NCBI GenBank assembly: GCA_026168455.1
Contig: CM047426.1
Span: 65,087,238 to 65,151,237, forward strand
Reading direction: 5' to 3'
From: Theocolax elegans
Lineage: Eukaryota; Arthropoda; Insecta; Hymenoptera; Cerocephalidae
Length of the DNA: 64,000 nt
The stretch's first letter is position 1. Each line of letters starts with the position of its first letter. The translations under genes and the position numbers were made by a program. Below, in pieces: positions 11,117 to 23,000 of this stretch. The notes beneath the pieces are model-generated. The model did no database searches, was not told the origin of the DNA, and saw only the letters and a program-made list of their open reading frames with translations.

Positions 11117-11957
11117 GGCGTAGCGCTACATTGGTATCGCCAATCGCGGAAAGATTGGAATACTTGGGCTGATTTTTGCAATGCTGCTCGACGATGTTAT
11201 GGCGTTGAGCAGAACTTTCAGCAGCGCTTAATGGCGGAAGCGCAAGCACGCAAGCAGGGTAGAGAAGAGCCTGCTCGTGATTACATTTTCTGCTTGCTAA
11301 CCATATTTAGCAGAATGATGCGCCTCCGAGTACGCAGTTTCAGCTAGACATGTTGTATGCTAACATGTTGCCGTCTGTTCGGAAGTTAGTTCCGAAAGAA
11401 AAGGTTACAAGCGTCGATAGGCTTGTGCAGCTAGCTCGTCAGGCGGAAGAGCTTATCGAGGAAGAGCGGAATTTTCCCGCGCCTCCGCCGCCAGAAAAGA
11501 GCGTTCTGCCTTCTGTGGCTTATAAGCAGCCAGATGCCAGAGGTAAGAAGGGCGGAAAATCTGCTAGCGATGATGCTACGGTAAAAGTAGCGAGTATCGC
11601 AGAACCTAATGGAAAATTTGGCCAAACTCTTAGAGAAGATGCTAGATGAGAGATTTAGCAAATATGCGAATTCTTTTGCGAATTCCGCCAATAAGAAAGG
11701 TCAAACCGCGCGTAATTTCAAACCAGGTCGCCGAAAGGAGCAAAGAATGTTTCTGGTAAGCCATCTGGCGTAATTAGTACCGAGAGGAAGATGACGGTAA
11801 AAATAAATCATCCAATACTAATGGAAAATCCGCGCGTAGTCGCAACCGCGATAAGAAAGCAGGTCCCAAGGAGCGTGTGTACTGCTATCGCTGCGGTTGG
11901 CCCGGGTATATCAAGACGGATTGTCCTGAGTGCTCGGGAAACGAGAAAAGGGGCGAA
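11117..11957 (+). pseudogene. Gag fragment, copy 2, frameshifted
   Basis: This copy starts in mid-gag at the codon corresponding to 8912 in copy 1. It carries the capsid core, basic region and zinc knuckle, but several one-base indels break it (for example near 11310, 11610, 11725 and 11790). It keeps CYRCGWPGY at the knuckle, so the second Cys is intact here although the His is Tyr. The small-indel pattern could be natural decay or unpolished long-read sequence. Confidence 0.75.
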
Positions 11958-13328
11958 TAGATAAGGTCCCTATCGCCCCAATTATTAGTGAGACCTCTGA
12001 TGTGGATGAAATTCCATCAGTAATTGCGCAAACGGGAAAATGCCCTCGCTTTGCCTGTCGGAATTGACAGACAATCAGCGGAAAAAGGTGTTTGCGATTC
12101 TCGCGCTGGAACGCCAGTTGAGGAAGGAACTCTACAGTCTACTCGCTGGTGGCTGCAGATCGGAATCGGTGGATTCGAACGTGTCATCCTGGTGTTGTGC
12201 TGGTGACCCAGTGAACCGGTGATAGTTTATTCGGCGACGACGCAGCCCAGGAAGCTAAAGGAGAGTAGCGACCACGCAGACTTCGCCTGGTGATTTAATT
12301 AGCCATCGCGGCTCACGCACTGTAAGTGCCAGTTTTGTAGTCTCTCTTCTCTTTCTCTCTTTATTTATTTCGCGTATCGACCTGCGATCCCGCGTGCAGC
12401 GGCACGCGTGTATTATCTCTTTTCGACAATATACTCTTGTTTTTTTATTTTAAATTAAACATCGTGTTTCTATTCTTATGTTTGTTCTTTTATTTCGTTC
12501 GCGTTCGCTAAGTAAAGGATACCGCCGCCTCGGCCGTGTCTTATAGACACGTATTATTACTGAGCGGCTGATCGCGTAGTGCGACTATTGTTTTTAACGG
12601 TAGTCAGTTGTTATTATTTTATTATTATCATAAAAATAGCAAAACCGTTACAATATATTACAGGCCAGTCAATTCGGACAAATCTTGCGGGGCCATGTCA
12701 CCGATTTTATCGTCAATATTTTTATAAAAGAATTTTAAAAAAAAGTGCCTAGGCCAAATCTTTAGATTCTAAAAGCCTCGGCTTTCAGTTAGAATTTCAC
12801 AAAGTTTTAATAAAAATTGCCAAAATTAGGCTATTTTTAGGAAGCTCTCCTAAGCTTGCTTTTTAATATTTTTCAACAAACTCAACGTAGATGGGCAAAT
12901 TCCCGCCTCTAAGGTTAAGGTTTAAATGGATTACAACAATGTGACAGCATACATTTATTTCTTTAATAGTATTTTTAATGAAAAATTCAGACACATTTAC
13001 AAAAAAGTCATAATGTTTATAGTGTAAAGTGGATCCCCGGGAGCTATAATCCATGAAAAATGGGCATATATGCAAAAATGTGCTAAAATGTCTACTTTGA
13101 CTCTCTATAACTTAAAATAATGGCCCCGAAAAAGTCTGAAAAAATTCAGGAGAACTACTGGACACCTCTAAACATATTCCCACCAGTTATAGCATATTAT
13201 TTTTTTTATCTTCGATTTCACAGAGAACCACCATACATATGGAGACGACCAAAAAGTCGTCAAATATAGAACGAAACAGTAAGAACACCCAAAACTGACT
13301 GACGTCACAACGTATCACCACACACAGA
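11958..13328 (+). repeat. 3' tail of gag unit, copy 2
   Basis: This is a repeat of the copy 1 tail (9763-11116), with scattered single-base insertions and deletions, many in homopolymers. It ends in a short unique stretch (about 13300-13328) before gag copy 3 begins. No convincing ORF. Confidence 0.6.
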
Positions 13329-14817
13329 TATTCGTCTCAGCCAGTTCCTGCGGATTGGCATGAGTCTGGAAGGGGGGGAAATGTGCCTGTAGTTACGAGT
13401 GATCAACTTACGCAACTCTTGTCGAATAGTCGACGAGAGCGCCTACACAGTCACATGACGTAGGTCGCACTGTTCGCCAGTGGAATATTAAGTTTTCCGG
13501 CGAAAAACGCGAAAGCATCGAGAATTTATTCAGCGCATAGAAGAATGTCGCAAGTTAGCGCATATTTCCGACGCGGATTTACTGAATGCTTTCTCGGATT
13601 TGTTAACTGGCGTAGCGCTACATTGGTATCGCCAATCACGGAAAGATTGGAATACTTGGGCTGATTTTTGCAATGCTGCTCGACGATGTTATGGCGTTGA
13701 GCAGAACTTTCAGCAGCTCTTAATGGCGGAAGCGCAAGCACGCAAGCAGGGTAGAGAAGAGCCTGTTCGTGATTACATTTTCAGCTTGTTAACCATATTT
13801 AGCAGAATGAATGCGCCTCCGAGTACGCAGTTTCAGCTAGACATGTTGTATGCTAACATGTTGCCGTCTGTTCGGAAGTTAGTTACGAAAGAAAAGGTTA
13901 CAAGCGTCGATAGGCTTGTGCAGCTAGCTCGTCAGGCGGAAGAGCTTATCGAGGAAGAGCGGAATTTTCCCGCGCCTCCACCGCCAGAAAAGAGCGTTCT
14001 GCCTTCTGTGGCTTATAAGCAGCCAGATGCCAGAGTTAAGAACGGCGGAAAATCTGCTAGCGATGATGCTACGGTAAAAGTAGCGAGTATTGCAAAACCT
14101 ATAATGGAAAATTTGGCCAAACTCTTAGAGAAGATGCTAGATGAGAGATTTAGCAAATATGCGAATTCTTTTGCGAATTTCGCCAATAAGAAAGGTCAAA
14201 CCGCGCGTAATTTTCATAAACCAGGTACGCCGAAAGAAGCAAAGAATGTTTCTGGTAAGCCATCTGGCGTAATTAGTACCGAGAGGAAAGATGACGGTAA
14301 AAATAAATCATCCAATACTAATGGAAAATCCGCGCGTAGTCGCAACCGCGATAAGAAAGCAGGTCCCAAGGAGCGTGTGTACTGCTATCGCTACGGTTGG
14401 CCCGGGTATATCAAGACGGATTGTCCTGAGTGCTCGGGAAACGAGAAAAGGGGCGAATAAATAAGGTCCCTATCGCCCCAATTATTAGTGAGACCTCTGA
14501 TGTGGATGAAATTCCATCAGTAATTGCGCAAACGGGGAAAATGCCCTCGCCTTTGCCTGTCGGAATTGACAGACAATCAGCGGAAAAACGTGTTTGCGAT
14601 TCTCGCGCTGGAACGCCAGTTGAGGAAGGAACTCTACAGTCTACTCGCTGGTGGCTGCAGATCGGAATCGGTGGATTCGAACGTGTCATCCTGGTGTTGT
14701 GCTGGTGACCCAGTGAACCGGTGATAGTTTATTCGGCGACGACGCAGCCCAGGAAGCTAAAGGAGAGTAGCGACCACGCAGACTTCGCCATCTGGTGAGG
14801 GAAAGATGATCAGCCAG
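13329..14817 (+). pseudogene. Gag 3' part and short tail, copy 3
   Basis: This copy resumes at the position equivalent to 8625 of copy 1. The first 270 bp have several indels relative to copy 1. From 13600 to the stop at 14460 the reading frame is open (286 residues), and every position keeps a constant 4698-bp offset from copy 1, including the same Cys-to-Tyr change in the zinc knuckle. It contains the second half of the Gag core, the basic region and the knuckle, but no N-terminus. The copied tail stops at 14817, much earlier than in copies 1 and 2. Confidence 0.75.
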
Positions 14818-15912
14818 GTTTAGATGGAAGACTGACGAAATGGGACAGCCGCCTCACTACTGCCAGAAACTAATAAAACCCGATGTACACGTACTTTCGC
14901 CAGCATTCCACCGACTTCCGTGGTGACAAGAAGGCATCTCCAAGTCACAATATGCCCCTATGTAGATGACACATCTATATAAGTGATTTCGAAATATAGA
15001 AACTTCTATGTATCAAATGAATAAGCACACTGTTAAATAAAATTATTTTACATTTAAATTCCAACAAACGATTTAAATTTATTATCTCGGCATTTGGATT
15101 ATGTGTAAAGTAATTCAATGATCGTGATATGAGATGGACATGAAGGATTTGCTTGCCTGCGTCTTTCCTCATGAGCGTATCAGAATTACTTATTAAACTT
15201 TTCTACGCAATTCATTAATACAACTTTTGTTTCTTCAATGATCTTCCTCACCGAGATAAAGTTTCAGGCGTTAAATCTAAGATGAATTTATAAGAAATGA
15301 TTATAGATTAATTTCATATACACGAAATCAGTGGAATCGCGCGGATGTTTATTTTATTATGGCGGCTGTTCAGCGGTACGGTTGAACTTACCGTATTTAA
15401 GTAAACGTATTTTTCCCGCGTTGCAGTGGCGGTTACCTGTCCGCTCTATCAAATTTGTTAAGTGTTAGTCTGATAGTCTGGTTTCAGATAACAACCAGGC
15501 TCTATCAAATCTGAAATTGACCGCGAAATATATCGCGTCGAGCACTTGTCAATTAACAATATACGGGCTCTTAGGAACACGGAAGGAATCGTACGTGAAT
15601 TAAAATCCAATTACTTGTACACCGGATTGAATTTGTATTAATAAAATGGATTTATTGAAGTAAATATAAAGAAAAATAAAGAGCGAACAAAATATCTATA
15701 CGTCGCCGAGGTCTACGCTTTAAATTACAAGTCGGTAAGAGTCCGACTTGTAGTGAGAGGGGACAATATCGCGAACTAAAATAATATACATGGTAGACGG
15801 GAGTATAGCGCAATGAATAAACCATTTATTGTTATTGAACAAACGCGATCGCGTAAAGTGGTGCCACTTACTTCTGTTCTTAGCTGGAATCGAATAACGA
15901 TCAGCTGGCCGA

Positions 15913-15915
<3 letters not shown>
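14818..15915. other. unassigned intergenic sequence
   Basis: About 1.1 kb without a supportable gene. A perfect 10-bp inverted repeat with a 7-base loop (TACAAGTCGG at 15726-15735, partner at 15743-15752) could form a hairpin. A short direct repeat containing CTCTATCAAAT occurs near 15445 and 15503. I cannot assign this stretch to an element family. Confidence 0.4.

Positions 15916-15964
<49 letters not shown>
15916..15964. repeat. (CT)n microsatellite
   Basis: An uninterrupted CT dinucleotide run of 49 bp. It lies directly before the inferred 5' end of non-LTR element 1, matching the TC tracts that precede elements 3 and 4. Confidence 0.95.
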
Positions 15965-15965
<1 letters not shown>

Positions 15966-15975
15966 ACAGGTGAGT

Positions 15976-17560
15976 GTTCGTATTGTCTTCAAGTCACTGC
16001 TCTAATTTTTGGCTTCTAAACCATAGTTTCTTACTCCTCGGAGTGTCAGTATTACAGATAAGGGTCCTGAATACGGCTTTAAGCTTGTGCCTAAGTACGG
16101 GGTTTACTCCCGCACTAATTAAGCCGTAAGTGACTCTTTACTGGAAAAGCTCGATAGATTGCTGAGTCGTCGTGTTCCTGTGTATATGTACGAGTCTATC
16201 GATTAAGCGTGCATGGCACTATAGCAATACAGAATTCTGCATTTTTAAGCAAGTTTGTACCAAATACACATAGAGTTGTGCAGTGCTTAATTTTTAAGGT
16301 TATGCCTCAGTACTATTTTAATAAGTTGCGAACACGTGGCTATTGTTACCGTCAGTCGATAAATAAGGCTATATCGTATTGATATTATCGTAGTTACATC
16401 GTCAACTCAAGATGACGCCGCGTGATTTATTTGGTCGATAATTGTTTATTTTTACTCTGACTATTTGCGTATTGTCAATAAAATAACTCGGATATTTTTA
16501 AATTAGCGTCGCACTAGTTTGTATATTCAAATCTATCGTTACTCTGTAAACGTAAAGTGTATTTCTGAAATTTACGCATTTTGATTTGTGCTATACTGAT
16601 ATTTATCATAAGCGATACTGATATACATTTAGATCATTTATGAAATTTTTAGTTATTTACTCAGTGTATATATTGCAATATCTTTTTGTTATTATGTGTT
16701 ATATGATTTTACATTCATGTCGTTAGCATCCAAGTGGTAATTCCATTTGATTATTATTAATCAGTGTTTTTGATTGTTTTGTTATCAATTTTAACCTTAT
16801 TAATCGATACAACCTATACATTCTTTTTTATAACTTCCATTGCACTGTTAATTTTAAATCTTTAATTACAATTTTACAGAATATTGTGTCTATATTTCAT
16901 AAATGTCAAATTCAAAATCGGTCCTCTTTATTATCGGATCTTATTATACTACCTATTGACATTTAGTTTTATCTGTAGCTGTGCGTTTTATATACATATG
17001 CGTGTATGTGCATATGTGTTTTGTATACATGTATATGTCTGTATGCGCGCGTATTTCTTTTTACATTTTATGGTTATTATTGCTAATATATTTATTTCTA
17101 TAAACACAGTTCTAATCAGTAGTTACATATAGTCGTAAGTTTTTACATTTGAGGTCCTTAGTGACTTACTATCTCTTGTATTAGCTCTGTTGTATTGTTG
17201 TTTTTTCCTTCATTATTTCTGTAGTGCTTATAAAAACAGGAGAGAAGTAATAATCAGTATTAGATAATTAAGTCTGAGTGAACAATAATATGTATTTTTA
17301 TTCTTATTCCTATGATTATGTTATTATATCATACACATTACATTAAATGTTAGTGTAGCACCTTATTATGCTGTATTATTATATTATGATCAAGTGTTAG
17401 ATGTTAACTTAATTGGTGCTTTGTTTTATGATCTTTGATAGGCTAATTATACATTAGGCACAATTTTCGTTTGGCATTTAACCTGTATTTGATTTGATTT
17501 AAATTATTAACAGGGATTGGCGTTAATGATTATTTCATTAATATTTTTTGTTATAATTAA
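15976..17560 (+). other. inferred 5' leader of element 1
   Basis: AT-rich noncoding DNA. I see no ORF with recognisable content. It is assigned to element 1 only because the conserved-looking 5' start lies at 15965 and no other element boundary intervenes. It could equally be older intergenic DNA beside a 5'-truncated copy. Confidence 0.35.
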
Positions 17561-17815
17561 CGATACATTAGTAACTCGTTAATTGAAGTAAGTAATTTTT
17601 CCATTATTTAGTTAATGGATAATTTAAAGAAAAAATTACCCATTAACTAATTATTGATTAATGAAAATTAAAAATTACCCATTAATCATTTAATGGATAA
17701 TAGTAAAAAAATTAACCATTAACTGAGTAATGGTTAATGAAATGCAAAGAATACCCATTAACCGAGTAATGGTTAATCAAATGAAAAGATTACCCATTAA
17801 CCGAGTAATATTATA
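17561..17815. repeat. minisatellite with palindromic units
   Basis: Four to five imperfect units of about 50 bp, each built around a self-complementary core of the form ACCCATTAACCGAGTAATGG and its variants. Units differ by substitutions that often keep the two-fold symmetry (CCATTAAC/GTTAATGG). The array lies in the inferred leader of element 1, about 600 bp before ORF1. Confidence 0.75.
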
Positions 17816-17929
17816 TTTCTGATTATATTTCTTGCAGTTTCTTTAAATGGTCGATTATTTAATATATAAAATTAATTTTTAAGATGTTATGACATTTCTT
17901 ATTTTAAAGATATTATGATAATAATGAGT

Positions 17930-18050
17930 TTTTAAGGTATTTTGCGAATTGGTAAGGTATTCATGGCTTTTTAAGGTATTTCGCTTATTCTTATGGTATT
18001 TCAGGATTTCCACACCCTATTACGGGCTTTCTGAGGTCTTTCGCTTATTC
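17930..18050. repeat. short degenerate GGTATTT repeats
   Basis: Four to five copies of a motif like TTTAAGGTATTTCGCTTATTC, spaced 30-40 bp apart and degenerate. No coding content. Possibly part of the element 1 leader. Confidence 0.5.
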
Positions 18051-18397
18051 TTAAGGTTAAGTTTAATTTTCAGTTTAAACCTTTAAGTTTCTTTATAGAG
18101 TAATGTCAATTGAAAAACACGAAAAATATAGTTTCTATGTACCCTTGCTATGTATATATTATTATCAATATCTAAAATTATGCACTCTTTCAACTCTGAA
18201 CGATAGACCGACCTCTCCAACTAGTAGATCACAGAGTTTCGATAGATTTCGCAATATTGACAGCAATTGGAATTCTGATTCTGAGCATCTTTTAAGTCTA
18301 CCACTAGACATATCCACCACTAATAATATTTCTATTTCTGACGGTTACCATCTTACGGTCTACCTTGCCGATTATGGATCAAATTGATTGATCGAAA

Positions 18398-18810
18398 ATG
18401 TCTGATTCCGACAAATTGGCAATGATTTTTTCTAAGATGTCTCGGAATCACAGTGAAGTTACCAATCAACTTGATTCATTAAAATCACTTTTGGGCGATA
18501 ATGCCGCTCGTATGGATAAAATTGTGGCTCAGCTGGAGGAGTTGAAGTCAACATGTTCTTTGCCTTTGGGGTCAGAATTAAAGATATCAGGTATACCTGG
18601 AAATACGTCGTTATCTCCCAGGGATCTGGTTTTATCCATTTTGAGGTGTTTGAATTTATCCTGCTTCGAGAGTGATATTATCGAGATTCGCCAATTTTTA
18701 CCCAAACGCTCAGAATTAAACAAATCCGCTTCATCCCTTTCTGTTTAACCTAAGTTTTTGTCATATATTGTTAAATTTAATCGTTTGATGTTAAGGAACA
18801 TGTTCTGAAG
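18398..18810 (+). pseudogene. element 1 ORF1, N-terminal and RRM-like part
   Basis: A 116-residue ORF starts with MSDSDKLAM. It has an amphipathic, probably coiled-coil stretch (residues 15-50) and then an RRM-like start with the RNP2-type strand LKISGIP (about residue 62). The matching RNP1-like strand (YIVKF) lies past the stop at 18748, in line with a frameshift near 18785. Non-LTR ORF1 proteins of this layout bind element RNA as a chaperone. Translation would stop early, so it is scored as broken. Confidence 0.65.
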
Positions 18811-19485
18811 GTGAAGCGCGAATATGGGGATATCTTATATAGTAGTCTAGTCTCGAATCAAACTGAAATTATCTCTGATATAGGTCCGGTATTAAAAATG
18901 TATGACATGTTGCCACCAGCCCTGTATAGATTACTTCTTAAAACTAAACAGAAGGCTCGTAAGTTAAATTTTAAACATGTTTGGTCCAGAAATGGACTGA
19001 TATATGTTCGTCGAAATGATCATGCTGAAATCATTACTATTGGTACAATGCAAGATTTGAGCAAACTGCGACGGTTAGATGTACAAATAAATTCACACGC
19101 GAATTCTTCGGCGCATCATTCTGCATATCCACATCTAAGAGTAGCTCAGATTAATGTCAATTCTTTAAAAGAACATTTCAATGAAGTTAGGGATTTTATT
19201 GTGAATGAATCTATTGATATACTCTCTGTTTCTGAGACATGGCTTACTTCGAGACAGCCGACCTCTCTTTTTAGCATTAATGATTTCATTCTAATCAGGA
19301 ACGACAGAGATATCAAATCGGAAAAGGGAAAGAGAGATTTTGTTCAGGGAGGTGGAGAGGCATGTTATATTCGGAAATCTATACCATTCAAAATCCTATC
19401 CAAATCTGACAATACTGATATATCAATGCCAATGAATTTCTATTTCTCGAGATATCTCCATGTTCTAATCAGAAAATCCTGTTAA
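18811..19485 (+). CDS. element 1 ORF1 C-terminus fused in frame to endonuclease
   Basis: One open frame of 224 codons joins the C-terminal domain of ORF1 (MLPPALYRLL near residue 31, FKHVWSRNGLIYV near residue 54) to the start of the apurinic-like endonuclease. The endonuclease has RVAQINVNSL near residue 108 and the metal-binding SETWL near residue 140. In element 2 the same two parts are in frame but separated by TGA; here no stop is present. The frame is lost near 19460, before the YRRP motif. Confidence 0.7.
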   Translation: MKREYGDILYSSLVSNQTEIISDIGPVLKMYDMLPPALYRLLLKTKQKARKLNFKHVWSRNGLIYVRRNDHAEIITIGTMQDLSKLRRLDVQINSHANSSAHHSAYPHLRVAQINVNSLKEHFNEVRDFIVNESIDILSVSETWLTSRQPTSLFSINDFILIRNDRDIKSEKGKRDFVQGGGEACYIRKSIPFKILSKSDNTDISMPMNFYFSRYLHVLIRKSC

Positions 19486-19834
19486 TTTCTGTTTATCGAC
19501 GTCCTAAGGGCCATGTCTTGTCTAGTGTATTCCAGATGCTTAGTAATTATATTCATTTATATTATGTCATTTTGGCAGGCGATCTAAATTCATTTATTAT
19601 TCAATTTAAATTCAGTTATTATGCGTATCATCTTAGAGGCTTGATTGGTGATCTAAATTTGTATTTGATTCCATATGGTCCTACCCATCATCGTGACTTA
19701 TCTAATACGTGGCTGGATGTAATCATGGTTGATTTGGAAGACAAGGTTACAGCTTACTATAAGTCTCGGACCCCGTTTATTAACTGTCACGATTTCCTGA
19801 TTCTGGATTATAAGTTGGATTTGCCAGTTAAGCC
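19486..19834 (+). pseudogene. element 1 endonuclease, second part
   Basis: After the frameshift the endonuclease continues with VYRRPKG, AGDLNS (catalytic Asp and Asn), NTWLDV and CHDFLI (the final His-Asp pair, here NCHDF where element 2 has CGHDF). These are the core motifs of EEP-fold retrotransposon endonucleases, which nick target DNA to prime reverse transcription. The solo LTR interrupts the frame immediately after a Val-Lys-Pro stretch at 19834. Confidence 0.75.
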
Positions 19835-20931
19835 TGTGACGGAAATCGTCACACAATCTATTCACGACGAATAGAGTACTTAAATTCGCGAATTGTAAGT
19901 CGTCGGAGCCTTTCGTATGTCAAGGCCAACCGACGACACTTGTTTTCTTTTCTACGAGTGTACAATTACGCGCGCGACTATACGTAGGGATGGGAGCGCG
20001 AAAGAGTGTGTGAGTTTCCCCACTCCCATCCCTTTTTCGAGAAATTAGACGATCGCCTAATCAGTGCGTAATGATCCGTCGATCGGGACGGATTATTACA
20101 TTGTCTAGACGTTCCGTACTGCTCGTGAGTGCCGAGAGTGCGCCCCACCCCCTCCTGGATTAAGCTATGTGAACGGTTGTTCCGGAGCAGAGCTAGGTGC
20201 GGAGACCTGGGTGGACTGAACGCGTGTCCGTACAGTTTTGTGTGTGGGTTTGTGTGTGTGTGTGTGTGTGTAATCAAGGACGGGGTCGTGCGCGAGTGAT
20301 ACCACGAATCGCGACTCACTCGCCGCGGCAAGGGTCGCCTTCACCACCTCAACCACCGGTCGTCCCCTTGTCAAGGGGGTCGACCAGTCGCCGAGGATCG
20401 GCTGGGCCATCCCCGAGGAGCGTCACCGGTAAGTGACAATTTATGATCGTGACCCTCCCCCTCCCTTGTGTGTGTGTGTGTACCACGGGAGTGTGTTCGA
20501 GTACAACGGTACTTGAACAGCGGTTCCCGGGAGTGAAACCTGTCGCAGGCGAGGATCTCGATCCGGCAGGTTTCCCGGGACTTCCGCCCGCGCGAAATAA
20601 CTTTGTCGCGGCACACGGCCTGAATGGCCATTTTGTTAATTGGTTTATTTAAAATAAACATTTATTCATTTTTATTTTAATTAATTGTGTTTCCGTTATT
20701 TCTCCCCGCTCCCGCCGACATTCGTTAATTTTTATATCGGATCGAGGCAAGGAGGATCGCCCGAATCCTCCATACCGTACGTCCCAGCGAACTCGCGTTC
20801 CTGGCGACAGCCGCAGTTCGGATAACAAAAATAAATTAATTGTGTGCGCGGTATTGGGCAACGCGGCCTAACGGTTAATTTTAATTATTAATAATAATTA
20901 ATTATACCGGGTTCGCGAATACCACGTCACA
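19835..20931 (+). mobile_element. solo LTR, copy 1
   Basis: A 1097-bp LTR inserted in the endonuclease-RT linker of element 1. It begins TGTGACGgaaatCGTCACA and ends CGTCACA, and it is flanked by a 4-bp duplication AGCC (19831-19834 and 20932-20935). The element 1 reading frame resumes after it, so the host element is older. It is closely related to the LTRs at 47168-48206 and 60939-62008. It contains a splice-donor-like CCGGTAAGT at about 20427 and a TG-rich microsatellite near 20240. ORFs inside it are not credible genes. Confidence 0.93.
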
Positions 20932-20935
20932 AGCC

Positions 20936-23000
20936 TCCGTTGTCATTGTCTTCTTGTCGTTTTACTGGCTTTAATTCCCAACTATTTTCCGCTGCACTCC
21001 TATCATTCCTCAATGACAATGTTTTTCTGCATAATGATCAAATTAATGTAGATTCTTTTCTGGATATTTTTAGAGACAAAACCATCAATCTGCTTGATGT
21101 CCATGCCCCTGTAGTAAATCGCACATTGAAAAGGACGCCTGCCAAATGGTTCACAGAGGAACTTAGAGAGAAGTGTCGTATTCGTGATCGTTTATATAAA
21201 AAATCACGTAGACAAGGTAATAACGCATTACTTATCCAATATAAATCCTTACGTAAGCAATTAAAGTTAGAAATTAAAAAGGCACGTGATTTATATATCG
21301 TTAACACTCTGAATGATGCTTCTGACTCGGCCTCTTACTGGAAAGTATTACGTAACCATGGTCTGACAAAGCCTAAGACCGAGTCCCCCCTTTATTATTT
21401 CAATGCTGAGGAGCTCATCAAATACTACTCAACGATTGCATGTTGCCACCCACCTTGTTCTTCAGGCCAATTTGAAGAGATTCTACATCGTCCTTATCAC
21501 GACAATGCTACACTTTTCTCTTTCCAACATGTTGATGATAAATTGGTACTTGCAGCTATGAAAAGCTGTTTACCGAAGTCAAAAAGTCGAAGCTGTGATG
21601 GACTATCTCTTTCATTTTTTGCTGACATTTTCCACTCTACAGTATCATTTTTTGTCATCCTTTTCAATAGGTCTATCGATTCTGGATTATACCCTTCTCT
21701 CTGGAAGAAATCGGTGGTTATACCCTTATCGAAAATAAATGTATCCCAATCACTGGCTGATACTCGCTTGATTCTATTATTACTAATTAACTTGTTGACT
21801 ATTTAGAATCTACATTTTTGCTCTCACCTTTTCAATCAGGCTATCGTGGTGGCTATAGTACTCAGGCTGATTTATTAAAAACAAATGATGATATTCGCCT
21901 GGGATTTGAACAAGGTATGGTTACCCCTTATGGTATTGTTTGACATGAGCCGCGCCTTTGATACAATAAATCATACAATATTGTTATCTAGGCTTAAAGA
22001 GCTTAATTTCTCCCCGTTAGCTTTAAATTGGATATTTTCTTATCTATCCGGGCGTACTTAGGCAGTTAAATTTAGACAACTCACCCTCTTCGTTTCTACC
22101 AGTAACATCGGGTGTACCACAGGGACATACTCCGGGCCCTATAACCTTTTTGATCTACATTAACTCCATTATTAAGACTATTAGGTTCTCTAAATTTGTG
22201 TTATTTGCGGACGATTTGAATATCTACATTCAATGTAGACCTGCACAAATAAATGAGACTATTTGTAAGCTAAATGCTGGTATAGAATCGATAGTGGAAT
22301 GGGCGTCTGAAAATGGTTTGAGGGTTAATATCAGCAAAACAAAAGCTATTCTATTTCACTGCGCCTGAAAGATCTTGTTATTGCACCTATATTACTTTAG
22401 GGCAATCTAATTGCATTATTGGATTCTGTGAAGAGTCTTGGCGTGGTTTTGGCTAGAGATCTCATCTGGAACTTGCAAATTGCTCGTATCTCATCAAATG
22501 TTCATAGAGTTTTGTATCGCTTGCAATACAAAGGATATTGTTTGCCTCAGAAGGCTTGTATGTTGCTGGTGAGATTCTTGGTCGTTCCACATTTTGACTA
22601 CGCTTGTCTTGTTTATAACGATCTTCCATCATATTTGGAAACTAAACTTCAAATACTCTGTAACACCGCTGTACGATTTATTTACCATCTTAAACGTGAT
22701 GTAGCTCTTCAACCCTATTACGATCGTCTCGGTTGGTTGCCTCTATGGGTCTGTCGCAAATATTTTCTTGCTTGTTTTATGTACAAATTGGTCTCATCCC
22801 AAAGACCTAGTTACTTATTTGATGGTTTGACGTTTTCAGGTGAAGAGGGTAGATCTAAACGCTTGGATAATGTATTTGGTATACCGGTTGCTTGCAGGGA
22901 TTCATATAAAGCTTCCTTTACAGTATCTGCTATGGAACTTTGGAATGAGCTACCGGGGGCTGTCAGAGATAGTCTTAGTGAATCTAGCTTTAGATAATGA
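20936..23000 (+). pseudogene. element 1 reverse transcriptase, broken
   Basis: After the LTR, the linker and RT follow. At 20940-21806 come the linker and RT motifs up to TDTR. An apparent deletion and frameshift at about 21770-21810 removes the next motif. At 21810-22150 are SPFQSGY and the first catalytic Asp (LFDMSRAFD), in broken frame. At 22150-22368 is FADDLNIYIQ, with the catalytic DD pair. At 22419-22997 are the thumb and C-terminus (PHFDYACLVYNDLPSYL). No RNase H domain is visible. The enzyme type copies element RNA at the nicked target. At least four lesions make it inactive. Confidence 0.85.

Noticed and set aside
15726..15752. Strong hairpin resembling a bacterial terminator
   Set aside because: No gene ends nearby, there is no U-tract context that matters, and the genome is eukaryotic; kept only as a hairpin within unassigned DNA.
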